From a virus: DNA of 25,929 bases. Where the stretch lies: IMG/VR virus record IMGVR_UViG_3300025759_000613, positions 1 through 25,929 of that record. One strand, written 5' to 3'. Shown one piece after another: positions 1 through 7,437 of this stretch (the first letter of the stretch is position 1; the number at the start of each line of letters is the position of its first letter). A program made the position numbers and the translations under genes. The notes under the pieces are model-generated. The model saw only the letters and a list, made by a program, of their open reading frames with translations. It had not been told where the DNA came from and did no database searches.

Positions 1-149
1 CAGGTTACAAGTTTAGTTTGCAGCTTGGCAGAACAATAGGTGGCACAAGCGATATTATGACGGTTGGTATTCGTACTGCCGTAACAGGTACACCTTCAGG
101 TTCAGCTATTGGCTCACTTATTTTTTACGATTTGACCAGCGGAGTGTAA
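1..149 (+). CDS. C-terminal end of an unidentified virion-region gene (partial)
   Basis: An open frame enters from the left edge (first full codon at base 3) and stops with TAA at 147-149, giving 48 visible residues rich in Gly, Ser and Thr and ending in YDLTSGV. The composition suits a beta-structured virion protein. The next gene starts three bases after the stop, so the two are probably co-transcribed. The visible part is too short to name a function. Confidence 0.6.
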   Translation, partial: GYKFSLQLGRTIGGTSDIMTVGIRTAVTGTPSGSAIGSLIFYDLTSGV

Positions 150-151
150 GG

Positions 152-490
152 ATGTCCGAACGTAAAAAACGCACCCTTGCCCTCGAACTCACAACGGCAA
201 ACCAAGACATTTATACGGTTCCGACACGGTTTACAACCGACATCAACAGCATCTATATCAACAATGCTTCTAGTTCGTCGGTTACGTTTAGCTTAGATTG
301 GTACGAAGCATCGACCACAACCTTTCACACTCTTGCTGAAACAGTCGAACTGCCAGCAAATTCGTTACTGCAGATTACAGATTACCCCTTGTATTTAATC
401 GGTGGTGACAAACTAAGGGGCCTTGCAAGCGCAAATAGTTCCGTAAATATTTCAATATCCCTTGAGGAGTTTTTCGAAACTTCCTTGTAA
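152..490 (+). CDS. small beta-rich virion-associated protein, function unknown
   Basis: This encodes 112 residues beginning MSERKKR and then a Ser/Thr/Asn-rich sequence with alternating hydrophobic residues, as expected for a single beta-sandwich. The pattern (an LTTANQDIYTVP-like opening, then a PANSLLQITDYPLYL-like stretch and GGDKLRG) resembles small structural proteins often found beside neck and tail genes of environmental phages; that similarity is from memory. The ATG follows a weak AAGG and lies three bases after the previous stop. It sits upstream of the tail adaptor and nozzle genes, so a role on the virion surface or neck is inferred. No catalytic motif is visible. Confidence 0.7.
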   Translation: MSERKKRTLALELTTANQDIYTVPTRFTTDINSIYINNASSSSVTFSLDWYEASTTTFHTLAETVELPANSLLQITDYPLYLIGGDKLRGLASANSSVNISISLEEFFETSL

Positions 491-513
491 ACTGCCTATA
501 AGGAGAATACCAA

Positions 514-951
514 ATGGCAATCACAACTGCAATGTGTACCAGCTTTAAGTCTGAGCTTCTAGGTGGCTTACACGATTTAGACACAGACTCACTTAAAATT
601 GCTCTCATCAAAGCGTCCCCATCAGGAACCTATGGTGCGGCAACAACTAACTACTCAGACGTGACAGGAAATTCAGACGAAGCATCAGGTACAGGCTACT
701 CTGCTGGTGGACAAGTCTTAGACGGTGCGTCTATTTCAGTTAGCGGTACTACTGCCATCGTTGACTTTACTGATGAAGTATTTTCAAACGTAACTGTATC
801 AACTGATGGTTGTATTATTTACAATACAGCAAACTCTAACTCTGCAATTGCTGTTATCGACTTTGGTGGAACTGTTTCTGCTACTGCCGGTGACTTAACA
901 ATTGAATTTCCTGCTGCTGACGCATCTAATGCTGTAATTCGCATAGCTTAG
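514..951 (+). CDS. conserved small virion protein (possible head or tail decoration)
   Basis: This encodes 145 residues starting MAITTAMCTSFKSELLGG, followed by a KIALIKA strand, a Gly/Ser/Thr-rich middle (SGTGYSAGGQ) and a C-terminus reading FPAADASNAVIRIA. This layout matches a very common family of uncharacterised structural proteins in marine and soil tailed phages, recognised from memory. The start is well supported, with AGGAG at 501-505 eight bases before the ATG. The sequence has little charge and predicts as mostly beta. A decoration or minor structural role is inferred from position and composition; no enzyme motif is seen. Confidence 0.75.
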   Translation: MAITTAMCTSFKSELLGGLHDLDTDSLKIALIKASPSGTYGAATTNYSDVTGNSDEASGTGYSAGGQVLDGASISVSGTTAIVDFTDEVFSNVTVSTDGCIIYNTANSNSAIAVIDFGGTVSATAGDLTIEFPAADASNAVIRIA

Positions 952-964
952 AAAGTAAACCCCC

Positions 965-2365
965 GTGTCCGTTACCCTAAACCAAGCTAATTATGGTACT
1001 GGTGTCTACGGCACTGCACGGTATGGCGAATACTTTGTAACTATAAACACTGGAGTTGGTGCCTCAGGGTCTGTAGGCTCTGTCACAGAAAATGTTAGTG
1101 AAGCACTGGCAGGTGTATCCGCTACAGGCACAGTTAACACAGTTAATACAACAGCAGATGCTAGCACTACGTTAACCGGTGTATCCGCTACAGGCACAGT
1201 TAACACCGTTAATACAACAGCAGATGCTAACGTTACGTTAACAGGTGTTTCTGCTACAGGCACAATTAACACAGTTAATACAATAGCGGATGCCAGCACT
1301 ACGCTGACCGGAGTATCAGCTACAGGCACAGTTAACACTGTCAGTACAACAGCGGATGTTAGCACCACGTTAACAGGTGTTTCTGCTACAGGCGTAGTTA
1401 ACACAGTTAATACAACAGCGGATGCCACTACTACTTTAACAGGCGTATCAGCTACAGGCTCTGTCAATACTGTTGGTATAGGTAATAGCACCACACTGAC
1501 AGGGGTTTCTGCAACTGGTTCGGTCAATACTGTTAACACTACTACAGGTATTAGAGTAGCAATAACCGGCGTATCTGCTACGGGTGTTATTAACACTGTC
1601 AGTACAACAGCAGATAGCAGTATTACACTAACAGGTGTGTCTTCTACAGGAACAATTGCTCCAGTAGTAGTTGGTGGATTTGAAGTAGATGTTGGTGAGA
1701 CTATTGCTTCTGGCGTAGGTGCCACTGGTGTAGTTAATTCTGTACAAGTTAACTTGACGGAAAAGCTTGCAAGCGTATCAGCAACAGGTTCTGTTAACAC
1801 TGTTACTACAACAGCAGATGGTAGTATTACACTATCAGGAGTATCTGCTACAGGTTCCGTTAACACTGTTAGCCTAACAGCAGATAGTAGTATTACACTA
1901 TCAGGAGTATCAGCTACTGGTTCCGTAAATACAGTAGTAACAAGACTAGGTGCCACTACGGTATTAACCGGAGTATCAGCTACTGGTTTTGTAAACACGG
2001 TTAACGAAAAACCAACTGAAGCATTAGCCAGTGTATCAGCTACAGGTTTAATAGGCTCTGTAGGTATTAGTAATACTGTTACGATAACAGGTGTTGCAGG
2101 TACTGGCTCCATAGGTTCTGTGGGTGTTGGCAACAGTGTTACACCAACTGGAGTTGTAGGCACTTTTTCCATAGGAACTGTGACAGTAACTGGAATTGTA
2201 ACCGTATTTGTTGCTTCAGCATACGATAGAAAACATGTAGTGCATGTTGTTCCAGAAGCTTTGATATTACGTTCCGTAGCCGTAGGAGCAGCGAGTGCGT
2301 ATAATCGTGACCGGGTAGTAACTGTCCAACCAAAAGAAACAAGTAATCAAAGAAGGGCTGCATAA
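965..2365 (+). CDS. tandem-repeat virion protein with about 17 GVSATG units
   Basis: The gene encodes 466 residues from a GTG start. The N-terminus contains NYGTGVYGTARYGE, a motif I associate with marine phage virion proteins. Residues from about 48 to 410 are some 17 tandem units, usually 22 residues, with the consensus TLTGVSATGTVNTVNTTADA. Unit 9 is interrupted by VGGFEVDVGE, which splits the array into two blocks. The C-terminus has two related motifs, ASAYDRKHVVHV and ASAYNRDRVVTV. The repeats lack Cys and aromatic residues and alternate Val/Thr, suggesting a beta-solenoid or a string of small beta modules. Its place just before the adaptor and nozzle genes suggests a surface appendage. 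The GTG has no clear Shine-Dalgarno, and the stop overlaps the next ATG by one base. Confidence 0.8.
   Translation: MSVTLNQANYGTGVYGTARYGEYFVTINTGVGASGSVGSVTENVSEALAGVSATGTVNTVNTTADASTTLTGVSATGTVNTVNTTADANVTLTGVSATGTINTVNTIADASTTLTGVSATGTVNTVSTTADVSTTLTGVSATGVVNTVNTTADATTTLTGVSATGSVNTVGIGNSTTLTGVSATGSVNTVNTTTGIRVAITGVSATGVINTVSTTADSSITLTGVSSTGTIAPVVVGGFEVDVGETIASGVGATGVVNSVQVNLTEKLASVSATGSVNTVTTTADGSITLSGVSATGSVNTVSLTADSSITLSGVSATGSVNTVVTRLGATTVLTGVSATGFVNTVNEKPTEALASVSATGLIGSVGISNTVTITGVAGTGSIGSVGVGNSVTPTGVVGTFSIGTVTVTGIVTVFVASAYDRKHVVHVVPEALILRSVAVGAASAYNRDRVVTVQPKETSNQRRAA
1105..2205 (+). repeat. in-frame tandem repeat, period about 66 bp
   Basis: About 17 direct copies of a unit near 66 bp lie wholly inside the 466-residue gene. 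The first five copies (about 1115-1450) are the most alike: GTATCCGCTACAGGCACAGT begins at 1115 and again at 1181. Later copies drift, and some are shortened by 2-3 codons. Every length change keeps the frame, so this is a coding repeat whose copy number could vary by recombination. It is not a CRISPR array. Confidence 0.9.
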
Positions 2366-2685
2366 TGTCTCTTAAATGGCAGGATAAAGACCCGGATGAC
2401 CAGTTAGATTATTCTATAAACTGGGGTCCGGCTTTAGATACAGACACAATCTCTTCGCTTATTTGGAAAATATATGATGAGAATGGTGTGTTACAAACGT
2501 GGTCAGATAGCCAGATTGTAAATGGTCTACAGTTAGTTAGCCGCACTAACACGAACACTATAGCTACTATTTATCTGGGAAGCGGTACAGCCTTTACAAC
2601 TTATAAAATTGTGTGCCGTATGACAGCGAGTGATGCAACTGTTCGCGAACAGGAAGTTCGCATCCGTGTAGTGGAGAAGAACTAA
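2365..2685 (+). CDS. small fibre-tail adaptor-like protein
   Basis: The gene encodes 106 residues. It opens MSLKWQDKDPDDQLDYSINW, continues with DTDTISSLIWKIYDENG, and ends with a strand-rich VREQEVRIRVVEKN. The WQDKDPDD-LDY-I-W pattern matches small immunoglobulin-like proteins annotated as fibre-tail adaptors in podo- and siphophages (family recognised from memory). These proteins join side fibres to the tail. The ATG overlaps the previous stop by one base (TAATG), and the gene's stop overlaps the TtpA-like gene in the same way. Synteny with the adaptor and nozzle supports the call, but the exact family is uncertain. Confidence 0.6.
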   Translation: MSLKWQDKDPDDQLDYSINWGPALDTDTISSLIWKIYDENGVLQTWSDSQIVNGLQLVSRTNTNTIATIYLGSGTAFTTYKIVCRMTASDATVREQEVRIRVVEKN

Positions 2686-3365
2686 TGGCGTATAACTACC
2701 TCAGTTTAACCAACGAAGTTTGTCGCCGCCTCAACGAAACGGAACTTACATCTAGCAACTTTGCATCGACAACAGGCTTTTACTCACAAATTAAAGATGC
2801 TGTAAATTCCTCTGTTCGTGATGTGAATCAAAAACATTTTAGTTGGCCTTTTAATCACAATACAGATGATATTATTTTAACCGCAGGTGAACTTCGCTAT
2901 CCTTTGCCGGATAATGCCAAGTATACAGATTTTGACACGGTTCGTCTTGCTCGCAGCACAGCATTAGGTGTAGGGTCTGCAAGACTCCTAAAGCAAATGA
3001 GTTACGATGAGTATATATCACGATATATAGACCAAGAATATGAAACAGACACATCAAAAGGTCGGGCACCTGAATATGTAGTTCGTTCTCAAGATGGGGA
3101 TATTATTGTTGCTCCTATGCCCGACGCAGCATACACGATTGAGTACGAGTTCTTTATGTTTCCTGCTGATTTAGAAGTTTACGATGATGTGCCAACTATT
3201 CCATTTCGGTTTAAGCACGTAATTGTAGATGGTGCAATGTACCACTCCTATATGTTTCGCGACAATTTAGAGTCTGCGTCTATCGCTCTTCGTAAATTTG
3301 AAGATGGTATCAAGCAGATGCGAACTCTTCTTGTAAATGAGCATGTATATGCAAGGGCTGTTTAA
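2685..3365 (+). CDS. head-to-tail adaptor, tail tubular protein A-like
   Basis: The gene encodes 226 residues. The N-terminus has the MAYNYLSLTNEVCRRLNETE helix typical of podovirus adaptor proteins (T7 gp11/TtpA type), which form a ring between portal and nozzle. Further features are an FSWPFNH segment, a GELRYPLP turn, RLLKQMSYDEY, a beta-rich middle with YVVRSQDGDIIVAPMP, and a C-terminal helix (FEDGIKQMRTLL). The length is close to T7 gp11 (196 aa). It lies directly before the nozzle-like gene, the same order as T7 gp11-gp12, and both junctions are one-base TAATG overlaps. The family call is from pattern and synteny. Confidence 0.7.
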   Translation: MAYNYLSLTNEVCRRLNETELTSSNFASTTGFYSQIKDAVNSSVRDVNQKHFSWPFNHNTDDIILTAGELRYPLPDNAKYTDFDTVRLARSTALGVGSARLLKQMSYDEYISRYIDQEYETDTSKGRAPEYVVRSQDGDIIVAPMPDAAYTIEYEFFMFPADLEVYDDVPTIPFRFKHVIVDGAMYHSYMFRDNLESASIALRKFEDGIKQMRTLLVNEHVYARAV

Positions 3366-4888
3366 TGCCTGACCGTTGGCAAACACATGCCTTTGAGTTC
3401 AAGGGGGGTTTGATTACAAACCTTTCTCCGTTCCAACAAGGTATTCAGGCTCCGGGTTCTGCACGAATCCTTCGTAATTTCGAACCGTCGGTTTTTGGTG
3501 GATATCGTCGTATCGAAGGGTTTGAGAAGTTTGATACTAATGCTCTGACTAATGCAGATAATGTTCGCGGCATAACCCGATATGATGATAAAGTGTTTGC
3601 AGCTAGAGGGGATGACCTGTTCTTTTCAACAGGTTCCGGTTGGACACAGGTAACGGATAACGCAACCTATAGCAGCGCGGGTGTTAATTTAGGCGGCTCT
3701 GGAAAACTTCGATTTCTAAGGTACAACTTAGATGGGACCGATAAATTAATGATTGTGGATGGGACGGGTAAACCGTTTCGCTTTGACGGTACAACCTTCG
3801 AACAGTTATCCTCGCTACCTTCGGATACATCTGGTTCTAGCCATATCGTCAATTTTAAGAACCATGTTTTTCTTGGAAACGACAAAAGTCTCGTTTTTTC
3901 TGCACCCTATGAAGATGATGACTTTACAAGTGCAAGCGGCGGTGGTATAATAAACATAGCTGATACGATTACTGGTTTAATTGTATTTCGCGAACAGTTG
4001 ATTATATTTAGTGAAAACACCATAAATCGCTTAGTTGGTAACAGTATCGCAGATTTTCAACTTCAGCCTGTGTCACGTGACTTGGGCTGTGTAGCAGCAG
4101 ACACAATACAAGAGATTGGCGGCGATGTTGTTTTCTTAGGTCCCGACGGCCTTCGTTTGTTTTCTGCTACGGACCGCGTAGGCGACTTTAGTTTGGGAGT
4201 TATATCGAAACCCATTCAGACTGAAATGATTGATTTAATATCATCTAGTCCGGGAGGATTTAGCAGCACAGTTATTCGGGAAAAGAGTCAGTATCGTTTG
4301 TTTGGATACAACTCTGCGTTTAGTAACGAAGCAGCAAAAGGTATAGCAGGCACACAATTGCAGGAAGGCATTTCTTGGAATGACATGCGAGGCATTAACG
4401 CCTTCGTGACATTTAGTGAGTACGACGGGTTCGCGGAAAGAATCTATTTTGCTGCATCAGATGGTTACGTATATCAGATGGAGCAGGGCAATAGTTTCGA
4501 TGGCGTTGACATACCCGCAACTTTTGCAACTCCGTTCGTCCCTTTAAATGACCCGGCTGTTCGCAAAACAATTTATAAAGGCACTACGTATCTAGATGTT
4601 AACGGCGATTTTGCCTTAGAATACTCTTTAAAGTTTGACTTTGACCAACCAACCAGCCCCCAGCCAGATTCAATCTTGAGTACAAGTGCAGGGGCATCTA
4701 TTACATACGGTTCAGGTATATTTGGTACATCTCTATTTGGCAGCAAACAAAAAGCTATTTTTGATGTACAGACAGTTGGCTCTGGTTTTACGGTATCAAT
4801 CCTGTACGAAACAACAGGGCTTAACACAGACGCAGTATTCACCATCGATGCCGCAACCCTAGAATACGGCACATATGGTAGGAGATAA
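3365..4888 (+). CDS. tail nozzle, tail tubular protein B-like
   Basis: The gene encodes 507 residues, beta-rich throughout. It opens WQTHAFEFKGGLITNLSPFQQG, followed by GSARILRNFEPSVFGGYRRIEG. This matches the start of nozzle proteins in many environmental podoviruses: a loading statement about an ordered set of strands, then repeated blade-like segments such as RGITRYDDKVFAARGDDLFF, FLGNDKSLVFSAP and YFAASDGYVYQM. A beta-propeller core like T7 gp12 is inferred. It is shorter than T7 gp12 (794 aa), so insertion domains may be missing. The nozzle closes the DNA channel and holds the fibres. Position after the TtpA-like gene and before the fibre supports the call. Confidence 0.65.
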   Translation: MPDRWQTHAFEFKGGLITNLSPFQQGIQAPGSARILRNFEPSVFGGYRRIEGFEKFDTNALTNADNVRGITRYDDKVFAARGDDLFFSTGSGWTQVTDNATYSSAGVNLGGSGKLRFLRYNLDGTDKLMIVDGTGKPFRFDGTTFEQLSSLPSDTSGSSHIVNFKNHVFLGNDKSLVFSAPYEDDDFTSASGGGIINIADTITGLIVFREQLIIFSENTINRLVGNSIADFQLQPVSRDLGCVAADTIQEIGGDVVFLGPDGLRLFSATDRVGDFSLGVISKPIQTEMIDLISSSPGGFSSTVIREKSQYRLFGYNSAFSNEAAKGIAGTQLQEGISWNDMRGINAFVTFSEYDGFAERIYFAASDGYVYQMEQGNSFDGVDIPATFATPFVPLNDPAVRKTIYKGTTYLDVNGDFALEYSLKFDFDQPTSPQPDSILSTSAGASITYGSGIFGTSLFGSKQKAIFDVQTVGSGFTVSILYETTGLNTDAVFTIDAATLEYGTYGRR

Positions 4889-4890
4889 AT

Positions 4891-6249
4891 ATGGGTACAG
4901 GTTACACCAGAAATGACACATCAAACAATATAGCAGACGGAAACGTAATCAACGCTTCTGACCTCGACGGCGAGTTTGATGCGCTTCAATCTGCATTTGA
5001 TGCGTCTTCGGGGCATAGTCACGATGGCACAACCGGAGAAGGACCGCAGATTGCTGCAGCAGGTATCGCCAACAACGCGGTTGCTCTAGGTACGAAAACA
5101 ACCGGCAACTACGTTGCAACCGGAGCGGTAAGCGGTGTGGGTCTGTCTGGTTCAGCAAGTGCTGAAGGCGCAACATTTACAGTTACATCCAATGCCACTA
5201 ATGCAAACACGGCAAACACTATTGTTTCCCGCGATGCAAGTGGCAATTTTTCTGCCGGAACAATAACGGCTGCACTAACAGGGGATGTGACAGGAAACGT
5301 ATCTGGGACATCTGGAAGCACTACGGGCAACGCTGCTACGGCTACCGCCCTTGCAACAGGCCGCACCATTGGAATGACTGGCGATGTAGTATGGACCTCT
5401 GCTTCATTTGACGGTTCAGGCAACGTAACAGGCACAGCTACGATTCAGGCTAACTCTGTTGCACTGGGAACCGACACGACTGGAGACTACGTTGGTACTA
5501 TTACTGGCGGTACTGGTATCGACTCTACCGGGGCTACTTCGGGTGAGGGGATTGCACACACCCTTTCTCTCGACCTAAACGAACTCACCACGTCAACTTC
5601 GGATGGTGACGGTGACTTCTTTGCTGTAGTCGATGCAGTCGGTAATCAAAAGAAGCTAACCAAAGGGAATATCAATATTTCCGGCTTCAACAATGATAGC
5701 GGGTTTATTACGTCTGCAAATGGCGGTAATGCTGCAACTCTAGATTCCATCGACAGTTCACAGTTTCTTCGTTCAGATGCAGCGGATACGAAGACATCCG
5801 GTGACTTGTCTTTCAGTGACAACGTAAAGGCAAATTTTGGTAATGGTTCTGATTTGCAAATTCATTGGGACGGTATAGATGGTCATGTAGCCGTAACCGG
5901 TACTCTCAACATTGATGGTTCTGGTGAAACTCTTGCTAAATTTATTGATGATGGTGCGGTTGAACTCTACCATAACAATGCTAAAAAAATTGAAACAACA
6001 GCTACAGGCATAACAGTAACCGGTACTGTTGCGGCAACAAGTTACACTGGTGACGGTTCTTCTTTGACAGGGATTTCGGCTGGTGCAACAGGCGGTGGCT
6101 CTGACCAGATATTCTATGAGAATGGTCAAACAGTGACCACAAATTACACAATTACAAATGGCAAGAACGCAATGTCGGCTGGCCCAATCACAATCAATAC
6201 TGGTGTGACGGTAACAGTTGGCACTGGTGAAACTTGGACGGTGGTATAA
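4891..6249 (+). CDS. tail fibre protein
   Basis: The gene encodes 452 residues, Gly/Thr/Ser/Asn-rich with almost no Cys. The N-terminus (GYTRNDTSNNIADGNVINAS, then GEFDALQSAF and SGHSHDGTTGEG) resembles the virion-attachment end of marine phage fibres. The middle carries fibre repeats such as RTIGMTGDVVWTSASFDGSG and the cyanophage/pelagiphage-type segment FIDDGAVELYHNNAKKIETT. The C-terminal part has SYTGDGSSLTGI and ends GPITINTGVTVTVGTGETWT, a common trimeric fibre tip. These resemblances are from memory. The ATG follows GGAG at 4881-4884. The likely role is host receptor contact. The next gene overlaps its stop by one base. Confidence 0.8.
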   Translation: MGTGYTRNDTSNNIADGNVINASDLDGEFDALQSAFDASSGHSHDGTTGEGPQIAAAGIANNAVALGTKTTGNYVATGAVSGVGLSGSASAEGATFTVTSNATNANTANTIVSRDASGNFSAGTITAALTGDVTGNVSGTSGSTTGNAATATALATGRTIGMTGDVVWTSASFDGSGNVTGTATIQANSVALGTDTTGDYVGTITGGTGIDSTGATSGEGIAHTLSLDLNELTTSTSDGDGDFFAVVDAVGNQKKLTKGNINISGFNNDSGFITSANGGNAATLDSIDSSQFLRSDAADTKTSGDLSFSDNVKANFGNGSDLQIHWDGIDGHVAVTGTLNIDGSGETLAKFIDDGAVELYHNNAKKIETTATGITVTGTVAATSYTGDGSSLTGISAGATGGGSDQIFYENGQTVTTNYTITNGKNAMSAGPITINTGVTVTVGTGETWTVV

Positions 6250-6644
6250 TGAGTACAATCAAAGCAGATACAATTGTAGCGAGTGATGGCAGTAGTCCGG
6301 TTACGCTGACAAAGCAAAGTGCGGCAAAGGCTTGGGTAAACTTTGACCAAAGCGATAATGGGGTGGATGGCTCGCTAAATATAAGCACTGTTGGCGATAA
6401 TGGCGTGGGAGATATAACTGCAAATTTCTCTAGTTCACTTTCTGACGATGCTTATGCCCCCTCTGGTTTTGGTGGTTTTGCCGTAAGCTATGCTCAAACT
6501 GTTTGGGTCAGTGGCCCTGCTAATGTAGCCATAGGTAGCTGGAAAACCTCTGGTCTTTTACGTTCTCATGCAAGCTATGGTAATACCCAAAGAAATTCAG
6601 ATGTTCCAGATTATAATTTAACTGTACACGGAGACTTAGCATGA
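6249..6644 (+). CDS. fibre tip-like protein, paralogue 1 of 3 (HGDLA C-terminus)
   Basis: The gene encodes 131 residues starting MSTIKADTI. The ATG at 6249 forms TAATG with the fibre stop, as at neighbouring junctions; an upstream TTG at 6234 was rejected. The core reads AAKAWVNFDQSDNGVDGSLN then ISTVGDNGVGDITANFSSSL, the pattern of the KAWVNF-NVSSITDNGTG tip domains of marine phage fibres. The protein ends VHGDLA, like the next two genes. A receptor-binding or fibre-tip role is inferred, either as an independent accessory fibre or as a subunit of the main fibre. The final codons carry GGAG, placed to serve the next start, which overlaps by four bases. Confidence 0.75.
   Translation: MSTIKADTIVASDGSSPVTLTKQSAAKAWVNFDQSDNGVDGSLNISTVGDNGVGDITANFSSSLSDDAYAPSGFGGFAVSYAQTVWVSGPANVAIGSWKTSGLLRSHASYGNTQRNSDVPDYNLTVHGDLA
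6630..6633 (+). promoter_or_regulatory. ribosome-binding site inside HGDLA codons (for gene at 6641)
   Basis: GGAG lies in the Gly-Asp codons of the VHGDLA end of paralogue 1, seven bases before the ATG at 6641. The start overlaps the stop (ATGA), so no other space exists for a Shine-Dalgarno. Confidence 0.7.
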
Positions 6645-7063
6645 GTGAAATCTTAGTAGACAATCTCACAGGTAAGACCGCCGCTGGCAGCATAGTCGTG
6701 TATGGCGAGGGTGGCACGGCTACGACTAATCTTCAACAAGGCTTGGCGAAAGGTTGGATGAAATATGACCAACATAATGACATCGTAGATGATAGCGTAA
6801 ATGTTAGTTCAGCTACAGATACTACAACAGGAAAATTCAAGCAGAACCATACAAATAGTATGAGTAATGCAAACTATTCTACAAACTGTACGACAGGTCA
6901 ATTTAGAGTGTTTTGTACTACTGGTGAAAGCGACGCAGGTGCTGGTGATGTTGATACTACCGCAATAGCTTTCTTTCAAAGTGTCTATAACAGTAGTGGT
7001 TCTACCTACACTTACATTGACATGGCTTCTAATGGTACGGTAATTCACGGAGATTTGGCGTAA
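6641..7063 (+). CDS. fibre tip-like protein, paralogue 2 of 3 (HGDLA C-terminus)
   Basis: The gene encodes 140 residues and is a clear paralogue of its neighbours. It starts MSEILVDNLTGKTAAGSIVV, has GLAKGWMKYDQHNDIVDDSV, then NVSSATDTTTGKFKQNHTNS with SMSNANYS, and ends VIHGDLA. The N-terminal half is conserved, while the segment from about residue 80 to 130 (CTTGQFRVFCTTGESDAG and following) is unlike the other two copies, as expected for a receptor-facing surface. The start ATG is the ATGA overlap with paralogue 1. Function is inferred from the fibre-tip pattern and from its position right after the tail fibre. Confidence 0.72.
   Translation: MSEILVDNLTGKTAAGSIVVYGEGGTATTNLQQGLAKGWMKYDQHNDIVDDSVNVSSATDTTTGKFKQNHTNSMSNANYSTNCTTGQFRVFCTTGESDAGAGDVDTTAIAFFQSVYNSSGSTYTYIDMASNGTVIHGDLA
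7049..7052 (+). promoter_or_regulatory. ribosome-binding site inside HGDLA codons (for gene at 7063)
   Basis: GGAG in the Gly-Asp codons that end paralogue 2, ten bases before the TAATG start at 7063. It has the same placement as in the other two paralogues. Confidence 0.65.
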
Positions 7064-7437
7064 TGGCTGGAACAATCGCAGCGGATATTTTGACCCATTC
7101 AACCGCAGGGTCACTTACTACAGACTACGTTGTTAATGGCAGTGCGAAGGTTTGGGTTTTATACGACCAAGCAAATGATATAGATAGAGGTTCTAACAAC
7201 ATCAGTACTATTGCGGACACAAGCACTGGATTGTTTACATTAAATTACACTAATAGTTTTATTGATGGCTATTATGCTGTCACTGGTTCTGGCAATCTAA
7301 ACAGACGCTTTCAAATAGACGGAACAGCTTTATCTGAGCAAACAGCAAGTGCAGTTGATTGTAGAATTACGACTGAAGGTACAACTGTTAGCGATATTAC
7401 AACAATAGGTGTGAATATTCACGGAGACTTAGCATAA
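7063..7437 (+). CDS. fibre tip-like protein, paralogue 3 of 3 (HGDLA C-terminus)
   Basis: The gene encodes 124 residues, the third tandem copy. It starts MAGTIAADILTHSTAGSL, has SAKVWVLYDQANDIDRGSNN then ISTIADTSTGLFTLNYTNSF with DGYYAVTG, and ends VNIHGDLA. It shares with paralogues 1 and 2 the opening I-AD-I/L pattern, the K-W-YDQ motif, the N-S-ADT-TG motif and the terminal HGDLA; the region between about residue 75 and 115 differs. The ATG forms TAATG with the previous stop, preceded by GGAG inside the HGDLA codons of paralogue 2. A virion fibre-tip or receptor-binding role is inferred. Confidence 0.72.
   Translation: MAGTIAADILTHSTAGSLTTDYVVNGSAKVWVLYDQANDIDRGSNNISTIADTSTGLFTLNYTNSFIDGYYAVTGSGNLNRRFQIDGTALSEQTASAVDCRITTEGTTVSDITTIGVNIHGDLA
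7423..7426 (+). promoter_or_regulatory. ribosome-binding site inside HGDLA codons (for gene at 7437)
   Basis: GGAG in the Gly-Asp codons that end paralogue 3, ten bases before the TAATG start at 7437, which begins an unrelated gene. The embedded site is therefore kept even where the next gene is not a paralogue. Confidence 0.65.

Noticed and set aside
1006-2172. Long open frame of 388 codons on the minus strand
   Set aside because: It is the mirror of the in-frame repeat array: a 66-bp unit without stops in one antisense frame keeps that frame open. The product is a monotonous Val/Pro/Thr repeat with no ribosome site.
1105-2205. Regular repeats resembling a CRISPR array
   Set aside because: There are no unique spacers between constant repeats, the unit is continuous and in frame, and the period varies by whole codons.
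6234-6248. TTG start upstream of the first HGDLA gene
   Set aside because: The ATG at 6249 forms the same TAATG junction as neighbouring genes and gives the MSTIKAD N-terminus typical of fibre-related proteins.
5773-6258. Cys/Tyr-rich minus-strand open frame of 161 codons opposite the tail fibre
   Set aside because: It lies wholly antisense to a well-supported fibre gene and has a composition expected from reversed Thr/Gly codons.
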